Positions 15,856 through 21,473 of a DNA stretch of 21,473 nucleotides are shown here, one piece after another. Origin of the DNA: Terramyces sp. JEL0728 (lineage: Eukaryota > Chytridiomycota > Chytridiomycetes > Rhizophydiales > Terramycetaceae); assembly GCA_027603945.1 (NCBI GenBank), contig JADIIU010000179.1, positions 1-21,473 of the forward strand. Direction: 5' to 3'. The notes under the pieces were generated by a model, which was not told the origin of the DNA, did no database searches, and worked only from the letters and a program-made list of their open reading frames with translations. Each line of letters starts with the position of its first letter. Within the stretch, counting starts at the first letter, position 1. The position numbers and the translations under genes are program-made.

Positions 15856-17159
15856 ATGGAATTTCAAGAAATAGAGATTGAAAAAACGGAAAAGCCCAGC
15901 GAAATTATTATAGACGATTATTCCAAATTCTTTGACGGATTCTACTCTGACTTTACGCTTTATATTAATAATATTAAAGTAAAGCTGCATAAGATTATTA
16001 TCCATAGATCAGGTGCATGTTACTAATTACAGGTACCGGCAGACTTTAATGACCAGGACTGTTAAGCAAGTGCCTGGACAAGGACACGCACCACTTGAAG
16101 ACAGAGATTGACCCGAAAACAATTAAAACAGCCTTGCTTTCATTGTACACCAACAATATAACAAGCAACTTGGAAACATTCAAAGCGTCAATGTACCTAC
16201 AAATCCCGCTATCTGAAAAGATATTTTCCAATATCCTACCAACGTTGGACAAGGAAAATATCTTGAATTTTGTATTATTGTTGGATGGAATGGACTACAG
16301 TAGGCTGGAACAGAGGGTTATCATGAAGATTAGCTTGATATTTGATGACGATTTGGATGGGCTTTCGCTACTGCCCCTTTCTTGGATAGGTAAGTTATTC
16401 TAATTCCCAGGTTTGCGCGTTTCCTGATATATAGGTAGGCTTTCTGTTTAATTAAAGGCAAAGTACTGACTAGTGATTATTGGTGCGTCGAGGACGAGTA
16501 CACACGCTATGAATCGCTGAAAACAATCCTAATGACAAGGAGAGAACGGATGGAACATCTCGAGCTGGAACAAGAAATCCAAGAAAAGAAAACATTCAGT
16601 CTAATAGGAATCCTGAAAAATCTGCTCACTGACGAACAAAAAACAAGAGAAATCTTGCCATTAAAGGAGAGCAGCAAAATTATTGTGCCTAAAACTATTG
16701 GTGATATTTATGAAAAGATTGTGTATACGTTTATGCCCCACTACCAGCTGTCAGTAGTCAAGCAAGATGGCATAATTCCTCTCTCTGTCATATTAGAATC
16801 ATTCTGGATCCAGAATGAAAGTATTAATGTTGATTTGCCAAACTACAGGTACAATGCATTAATCAGATTTGGATTACAAGTCGATGGCCTGGATGGGTTT
16901 GTTAGCAAAGGGTATGGCTGGAACCAATTCATCTTTCGATTAATCGTGCAAAAAGAAGATGACGGGTAAGTTGGATTAACGCAGATACAAAGCCTATTTG
17001 CAAAAGAACAAGGAGATTAGTATTCCAATCTCATACAGGATTTATTACATTTCAGAGAGTGTGGAATTGGTTACTAAAGTCGATAAGGATGGGATTGGAT
17101 TCTGCGACCCAATTGGAAAGAGTGAGAATATGTGGTTTAATATAATTGTTTCTTTTTAA
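15856..17159 (+). CDS. BTB/POZ-BACK domain protein
   Basis: Spliced length 390 residues in four exons. The BTB fold is at about residues 20-85: FFDGFYSDFTLYINNIKVKL, HKIIIHRSG, then after a compound intron LLSKCLDKDTHHLKTEIDPK and LLSLYTNNI. A BACK-like helical region follows (LPTLDKENILNFVLLLDGMD to LSWIGKVLTSDYWCVEDEYT RYESL). The C-terminal 200 residues (SVILESFWIQNESINVDLPN, GWNQFIFRLIVQ, ISYRIYYISESVEL) are strand-rich and not identified. BTB-BACK proteins are usually Cullin-3 adaptors; no Kelch repeats are seen. Introns: 16013-16056 (44 nt, two units), 16390-16457 (68 nt, three units) and 16966-16984 (19 nt, GTAAGTTGGATTAACGCAG). Coding length is an exact multiple of three. The stop is followed by AATAAT rather than AATAAA. 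Confidence 0.88.
16013..16056 (+). other. Compound intron 1 of BTB gene: two GT-AG units end to end (20 + 24 nt)
   Basis: Unit 1 is GTGCATGTTACTAATTACAG (16013-16032); unit 2 (16033-16056) starts GTACCGGCAG and ends TTTAATGACCAG. They meet as AG|GT. Removing unit 1 alone gives a stop after SGTGRL; removing unit 2 alone leaves a stop after SGACY. Removing both gives LHKIIIHRSGLLSKCLDKD, which fits the BTB pattern. Confidence 0.8.
16390..16457 (+). other. Compound intron 2 of BTB gene: three GT-AG units end to end (21 + 24 + 23 nt)
   Basis: Units are 16390-16410 (starts GTAAGTTATT, ends CTAATTCCCAG), 16411-16434 (starts GTTTGCGCG, ends CCTGATATATAG) and 16435-16457 (starts GTAGGCTTTC, ends TTTAATTAAAG). 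Each boundary is AG|GT. Removing all 68 nt joins PLSWIG to KVLTSDYWCVEDEY in frame, continuing a BACK-like pattern. Confidence 0.8.
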
Positions 17160-17194
17160 TAATGTATATTTGGTTTATTTCGAGTATTTATAGA

Positions 17195-17620
17195 CTATGT
17201 ACGTGGCTGGAGGACTCCTGCAACTGGTGCGTCGGTAGCTGATGTGGAATCTGCAGTAGTAGTTTCAGCAGCAGCGTTTGCATCGGTAGCTGTATTATCA
17301 GTACTGGTGTTGTCAGTATTAGCCGTGTTTGCAGTATCAGTAGATGCAGTGTTATCAGTATCAGTAGATGCAGTGTTAGCAGTATCAGTATTAGCCGTGT
17401 TATCAGCATTTCCAGCACTTTGTTGCTGATTGATTTGAGCAAGAATACCAGCCAACTTTTTCTTTAATCCATTCTTTTTCCCCTTTCCTTTTGCCTTTCC
17501 CTTTCCTTTAGCTTTTCCCTTTTTAGCGTCTGGGACTGCATCTCTTTTTACAGTCAAGCCGTTAGATATTGGAGATGCAAAGCCGGTAATGAAGAGGAGA
17601 GGGAGTAGAATCAAGCGCAT
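17195..17620 (-). CDS. Secreted low-complexity protein with Lys-Arg processing site
   Basis: ORF from the ATG at 17618-17620, 141 residues. Residues 1-17 (MRLILLPLLFITGFASP) form a signal peptide with a likely cut after FAS. A short propeptide-like stretch ends in a Kex2-type dibasic site (GLTVKR, then DAVPDAKK). Next is a lysine/glycine block (GKAKGKGKAKGKGKK), a short helix (LKKKLAGILAQINQQQ), and a long Asn/Thr/Ala/Asp/Ser repeat region built on TANTDT and ASTDTDN units. The product is probably secreted, with a basic core and a disordered acidic tail that may be heavily O-glycosylated. The DNA repeats on the plus strand appear as GTATCAGTA/GTGTTA motifs at about 17260-17410. Family not recognised. 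Its TAG stop lies 35 bp from the convergent BTB gene's stop; AATAAA lies 16 nt downstream. Confidence 0.7.
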   Translation of the reverse strand: MRLILLPLLFITGFASPISNGLTVKRDAVPDAKKGKAKGKGKAKGKGKKNGLKKKLAGILAQINQQQSAGNADNTANTDTANTASTDTDNTASTDTANTANTDNTSTDNTATDANAAAETTTADSTSATDAPVAGVLQPRT

Positions 17621-17990
17621 TGGAGAGCAGACTTTGTGTGGGTGTTTTATAGACTTTGGGCTTTGTATGGTTTGAGCCTTGCACCCTGACTTTGGCAGCC
17701 CTTTCACTGAAACGCTTGAAAGAGAAATTAGCAGTCGAATTTCTTTGAGATTGGAGAGAGCAGTGCGCTAAATCAACTGATGCTGTAGCCTACTTTAAGA
17801 AGCACGACAGGTTCAAAAGCCTGCATTTTCTATATCTGTGATCACCAATAGCCAGGCTTGCAAAAGTCGGCTGCGATAGTTGGGGACATTGATCAACTTC
17901 TCGTCACTAAACCCTTACCTATTTGTGAATCGCTCTTTCAAAAGTACTGATTACCATAACCGCGATACAACAATTCTAACACTTAATTTA
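17621..17990. other. Intergenic region between the two secreted-protein genes
   Basis: 370 bp, the upstream region of the minus-strand secreted-protein gene. No RNA gene, repeat or credible ORF was seen. Confidence 0.4.
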
Positions 17991-18613
17991 TTACATGATG
18001 CATAATGATAAAAAAGACAATAGGAATAGCCAGCTGTTTTGTTGGATAGCACTATTAGTAGTTGTATTAGTAGCTGTACCAGTGTTGGATGCAGACAATG
18101 TTGAGGTAGCTGCGGTAGTGTTTTGCACAGATCCGACTACTCTAACACTAGAGCTGTACGTGATATCAGCAGTTGCAATTACAACTCCTGAAGCTTGGCT
18201 AAAGAGCCTAAATTGGGTGAAATCCTTGTAGCTGACAAAATTGCCTGAAGTCGAGACGAATGGAAACACTTTTCCAGCGGAAGCACTAGTAACTGCAGCT
18301 TTGCTGAGTGTTATTCCATCTGAACCACTTTTTGGCCCATTGATTTTTCCTCCCGCCCAAATGCAAGATAATAATGGGTTCATGGTGAAATCATCGCTTA
18401 GTTTGAACTACATTAAAGATTAATTACATTACATCCATCCACAATGGTAATAGATCCGGACACTTGGGTAAATATCGACTGATCATTAAGTGATATTTCG
18501 CTGATGGTTGGGACCAGTGTGACTGTAACTGATTGCCCAGCATAAGGATAATTGGCTTTATCGCAGAGAGAGTACCCGGCAGCAGCAGAAATGAATGGGA
18601 TAATTGAGAGCAT
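17991..18613 (-). CDS. Secreted, probably GPI-anchored Ser/Thr-rich surface protein
   Basis: Two exons (18428-18613 and 17991-18407) joined across a 20-nt intron at 18408-18427 (GTAATTAATCTTTAATGTAG), giving 200 residues. The N-terminus MLSIIPFISAAAGYS is a signal peptide. The ectodomain has three cysteines (YSLCDKANYPYAGQ, IVDGCNFKLSDD, LLSCIWAGGKINGPKSG) and otherwise strand-like Ser/Thr-rich sequence (SGVVIATADITYSSSVRVVG). The last 35 residues are a Thr/Asn/Ser spacer (TTTNSAIQQN) followed by a short hydrophobic tail (SWLFLLSFLSLCIM) with no basic end, the usual GPI-attachment layout. It resembles fungal cell-wall proteins with an internal beta domain, but I cannot name the family. It lies head to tail with the other secreted gene. 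AATAAA overlaps the stop. Confidence 0.75.
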
Positions 18614-19302
18614 TTGTTTTTTTAGGATGAAAAATTAAGTCAATTTAAAGCCACTCTTTTAATTTTCCTTAATTCGATCTACACCTCACGAAAATCACGG
18701 GAACTGTTTTTATTTTTTTCAGCGGAACGATTGCCATAAACGAATAGTGTAAGAATAAGGAATTCAGACTTTCGGATTCTTTTGTTTCTGATGCGCTTTT
18801 GATAAAGCCAAACCGATGGAGTTTGGACATTCGGTTGACATATTTCAACATTTCCACAACTTTACCACGGAACACTTGTTTCCCAAAATAAGAATTATAG
18901 GTGCTGTGCTGGTAGCCATAATACTGGAAAATAAATCAATAATCCCATTGATGATTGGTATTTTAGTATTAAGAGCTGCTACCATTTGAAAATTGACAAT
19001 CTAAATCCGAATAGAACTTTGTCGGATAATGTAAAATCTGTTGCATTCGCTTGGTAACAATGCAATGATATGGTGAGATGCTCATGTCTATCTGAAACCA
19101 CTATACTGAACATTGCATCAAATGTTCGAGCGGGTTAATCTACCCGCATTTCAGTGGACCTCAAAATAAAAGGAATGAGTTTATCCAAATTTAAAGAGCC
19201 GTCTTATCTTTATTGAGTGTGTGCATTGAAATATCTCGGTTACTGGCAACCGCATCTCATCCTTACATGGTATTTAGTCGATGGCGCAAATTCAATTGTT
19301 TA
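18614..19302. other. Long stretch without a confident gene; small hydrophobic ORF at 18816-18989 (+)
   Basis: About 690 bp. It must hold the promoter of the GPI-protein gene. The plus strand has a 57-codon ORF from the ATG at 18816: MEFGHSVDIFQHFHNFTTEH, then a hydrophobic segment IIGAVLVAII and another IIPLMIGILVL. Further on, a frame ending at AAA TAA (about 19166-19168) overlaps AATAAA, as real genes do here, but I could not connect the two with introns of the local type. I call nothing firmly. Confidence 0.3.
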
Positions 19303-20859
19303 TTAGTAACGAATAGTCATCTGGGGATACTGCGCAGCCAGTCTTGCTGCTGCATCTCGATCAATTGTGTTGGACCAGGAGATGTCAAGGTATCGCATTG
19401 ACTTGCCCAAAGAATTCAACACTTCCAAAACTGCAGGTCCAGTAGTTTCGTAGCAACGCATTTCTAAAAGCTCAAGTTTAGTCTCTTTTAAACATTTAGC
19501 TAAAGCAAGCACACCTTCATCACCGAATCTACATCTGTTTAACATCAGCTTTTTGATTCTGGTTTGAGGCAAGTATGTTCCCAACAATTTCAATCCTTGG
19601 TCAGCAATAGGGTTGTCACTGATAACCAACGATTCCAAATCCGATTGTGGTAGCTTGCTGATAAACTTTTCAAAGCCAGTCGCAGTAATGCCACCGTGTC
19701 CCAGATTCAACACTTTAACTGTTACATGCGAAATGTTTTCTCCCAATATATCACAGATTTCATCTCCTCTTTCACCCATGATACCCAATTCTTCAAGCTG
19801 TGAATTTGCAGCTTCTTTTAAAAATTCCGCCAATAACTCTGGTGGAATTTCCAATGTCAAATGCTTTAGTTTGGAATTGGCCAGATTCTTTGCAAGTACT
19901 TTTACTCCGTTTTCAGAGACATTATCCAAGAAAAAGAATTTCTCCAACTTTGATAAATGAATAACGTCAAAGATCTCGTCCATATCTTCTGGTGCCATAT
20001 CATTTTCAGTAAGAGACAAATCCTTGATATTACATAACGGCAATGCCTGTGCCAATGCTCTAATTCCTTCTCTTCCGATTTGATTTCTCCCCAGTTCTAA
20101 ATTTTCAATTAAAGTCCTTGGAAGCACCTCGGCTAATGCCACTACACCTTCATCGCCTACCATATTCCAGTGAAGACTTAGGCTCTTGATTCTAGTATCT
20201 GGTAAAGCAGTACACAAGATTGATACAAATTCATCATCCATGCAATTGTTTTCCAAATCCAAATCTTCAATAAAAGAACCAGGAAGGTACTTTTGCAGTG
20301 CAAGGGCAATCTTTGGTTCCAACTCGTAAGATAGCGTTATTTTCTTTAGCTTTGTCATCTTGCCCAGATTGGCTAGTATGTCGAAAATCTTGTCTTCCTT
20401 GATTGTGTCCATTGCACCAATAAACAATTCGTGGACAGTATTTGCAAGAAAAGAGTTTCCAAGTGCATCGTAACTGTCCTGTTCAATAACATGCACACAG
20501 ACATGATGCGCATTTGGTAAATACTTTTGCAAAAGAGGAAATGAAGTTGAATTCACATAAATTTGCGGAAAGTACCATTTGATGCTTGCCAATTCAAGTA
20601 ACAATTCCTGCGCCAATTCGAAAGGATCTATCGCATAGTCTTCCTCTAACTGAAACTTTTTCTGGAATTCACCTTTAAAATCCAGAGCTAGTCTTGGCCA
20701 GATGTGGTTGGGTTTCAGTCCAAACTTTTCAAGTACAGTAATTGGTGAGAATCTATCTCGCATTTGTTCATTTAATTGAGACAGGCTGTACAAGTCTTGG
20801 CCAGACAGGTAATAGAAAATCCTGTTTTCCAACACATCAGGCGGCAATTGATTCAACAT
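19303..20859 (-). CDS. F-box protein with RNase-inhibitor-type leucine-rich repeats
   Basis: Intronless, 518 residues from the ATG at 20857-20859 (MLNQLPPDVLENRIFYYLSG); an upstream TTG is not needed. Residues 1-40 form an F-box (LPPDVLENRIFYYL, then SLSQLNEQMRDRF), which would dock on Skp1 of an SCF ubiquitin ligase. From about residue 150 on there are at least ten leucine-rich repeats of about 28 residues with the ribonuclease-inhibitor pattern, for example IENLELGRNQIGREGIRALA, IKSLSLHWNMVGDEGVVALA and LESLVISDNPIADQGLKLLG. The repeats would bind the substrate. It ends MRYLDISWSNTIDRDAAARL with a last partial repeat. There is no nucleotide-binding domain, so it is not an NLR. AATAAA overlaps the stop. 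Substrate unknown. Confidence 0.88.
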   Translation of the reverse strand: MLNQLPPDVLENRIFYYLSGQDLYSLSQLNEQMRDRFSPITVLEKFGLKPNHIWPRLALDFKGEFQKKFQLEEDYAIDPFELAQELLLELASIKWYFPQIYVNSTSFPLLQKYLPNAHHVCVHVIEQDSYDALGNSFLANTVHELFIGAMDTIKEDKIFDILANLGKMTKLKKITLSYELEPKIALALQKYLPGSFIEDLDLENNCMDDEFVSILCTALPDTRIKSLSLHWNMVGDEGVVALAEVLPRTLIENLELGRNQIGREGIRALAQALPLCNIKDLSLTENDMAPEDMDEIFDVIHLSKLEKFFFLDNVSENGVKVLAKNLANSKLKHLTLEIPPELLAEFLKEAANSQLEELGIMGERGDEICDILGENISHVTVKVLNLGHGGITATGFEKFISKLPQSDLESLVISDNPIADQGLKLLGTYLPQTRIKKLMLNRCRFGDEGVLALAKCLKETKLELLEMRCYETTGPAVLEVLNSLGKSMRYLDISWSNTIDRDAAARLAAQYPQMTIRY

Positions 20860-21347
20860 TTTTTGCAAAGTTTAGGTAGGCTGAGTGACAAAGGAAAATA
20901 CCGAGTTTTTTTCAACTTGTATTATACAGGAACGCAAAATACTCTCCAGTGTTGGCTATCAGTCGGACCACATTGCCTTCTGACCATAACTTTGACCGAA
21001 TCTCAACAAGTTGAATTCAGAGGATAAGCTATCGGATGCTTATTTAGCGGTATTTAATCCATATATTTACTCTTGTTGGGCTGCTTTTGATTATACTTTT
21101 GCCATTTACAGATTTGCTGGCAGAAGCCTTTGCTCCAGGTAGTTTCAAAGAGATGATACCTGAGTATTATTTGCATTATGATTATACAAGCAATAAAAGA
21201 TGAAGAGCTGACATCATTACTCAATTTGATTCACACTCGCCATTTGGTAATCAGTACATGTGCATATTCTACGAACAAGAATTATCACATGTTATTTATA
21301 TAATCCATCTTGAAGAGACACGTTCTTGGCAACTATGTTTATTCCAT
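20860..21347. other. Gap with coding-like fragments on the plus strand
   Basis: The part next to 20860 should be the F-box gene promoter. On the plus strand, about 21027-21145 reads DKLSDAYLAVFNPYIYSCWA through YRFAGRSLCS. After a possible 26-nt GT-AG gap it continues with IIQAIKDEELTSLLNLIHTR. No start codon or family match was found, so this may be a small gene with unseen exons, a relic, or chance. Confidence 0.25.
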
Positions 21348-21473
21348 TTATTGTGAATCTACTTCTATCACTGTGGATTCAGCAACTTGTTCTTGCGTGA
21401 GTTCTCCCGGAGTTTCACTGGTGTTTACTTTGAATTCTGTTGGTGGATAAAACACCTCTGATAGCTTTCCAAA
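21348..21473 (-). CDS. 3' end of an unidentified gene
   Basis: A minus-strand frame entering from the right edge gives the last 41 residues (FGKLSEVFYPPTEFKVNTSE to STVIEVDSQ) before TAA at 21348-21350. The sequence is acidic and Ser/Thr/Glu-rich, typical of a disordered tail. AATAAA overlaps the stop codon (21347-21352), matching the 3'-end style of the other genes, which supports the call. Identity cannot be told from this fragment. Confidence 0.55.
   Translation of the reverse strand, partial: FGKLSEVFYPPTEFKVNTSETPGELTQEQVAESTVIEVDSQ

Noticed and set aside
2032..18427. A nucleomorph or ciliate origin suggested by the 18-21 nt introns
   Set aside because: The genes include sterol synthesis, secreted/GPI-type proteins and a yeast-like tRNA-Val; composition is not extremely AT-rich and TAA and TAG act as stops, which argues against both.
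18669..18875. 68-codon minus-strand ORF
   Set aside because: It begins at GTG rather than ATG, has no AATAAA near its stop and no recognisable features.
1..21473. CRISPR arrays, bacterial operons, insertion sequences or viral genes
   Set aside because: No regularly spaced repeats, transposase or viral proteins were seen; all recognised genes are eukaryotic nuclear types.

Overview
The window is nuclear DNA from a eukaryote with a very compact genome. Intergenic gaps are often 15-150 bp, most genes carry tiny spliceosomal introns, and there are eukaryotic-type tRNA genes. The tRNA-Val body resembles that of yeasts, and several products (a Ser/Thr-rich probable GPI-anchored protein, a Lys-Arg-processed secreted protein) suit a walled, fungus-like cell. 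An EBP-type sterol isomerase is present, which is not the ERG2 enzyme of typical Dikarya. An early-diverging or endoparasitic fungal lineage is my best guess, but it is inference.

Layout. 1-1.2 kb: 5' end of a mitochondrial-looking coiled-coil gene, then a frameshifted copy of an unknown gene. 1.2-2.4 kb: a two-pass membrane protein and TRAPPC2 (sedlin). 2.58-4.06 kb: two inverted copies of a tRNA-Val/tRNA-Lys cassette bracket an intact 310-residue gene of unknown family, whose broken relative lies at 592-1147. 4.2-4.8 kb: a coding-like but interrupted stretch. 4.87-7.1 kb: tandem CK2 catalytic-subunit genes. 7.2-9.8 kb: an R3H protein, the ribosome-biogenesis J-protein JJJ1/DNAJC21 and EBP. 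9.8-12.6 kb: GPATCH1 and a small unknown protein. 12.87-13.1 kb: third tRNA cassette. 13.2-17.2 kb: RanBP9-like SPRY/LisH/CTLH protein, an unknown protein, and a BTB/BACK protein divergent from it with only 16 bp between start codons. 17.2-18.6 kb: two secreted/surface proteins. 19.3-20.9 kb: an F-box/LRR protein. The 3' end of another gene closes the window.

The central finding is intron architecture. Joining exons by homology and frame gives 19 simple introns of 18-21 nt (mostly exactly 20). Three longer introns (44, 48 and 68 nt) each parse exactly into two or three GT...AG units of 20-25 nt abutting as AG|GT with no exon between, as if long introns were tiled from micro-introns and removed stepwise. 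A second genome-wide-looking feature is a poly(A)-signal hexamer AATAAA that overlaps the stop codon in 11 of 17 genes whose stop is visible. All exon joins were made by eye and need RNA confirmation.
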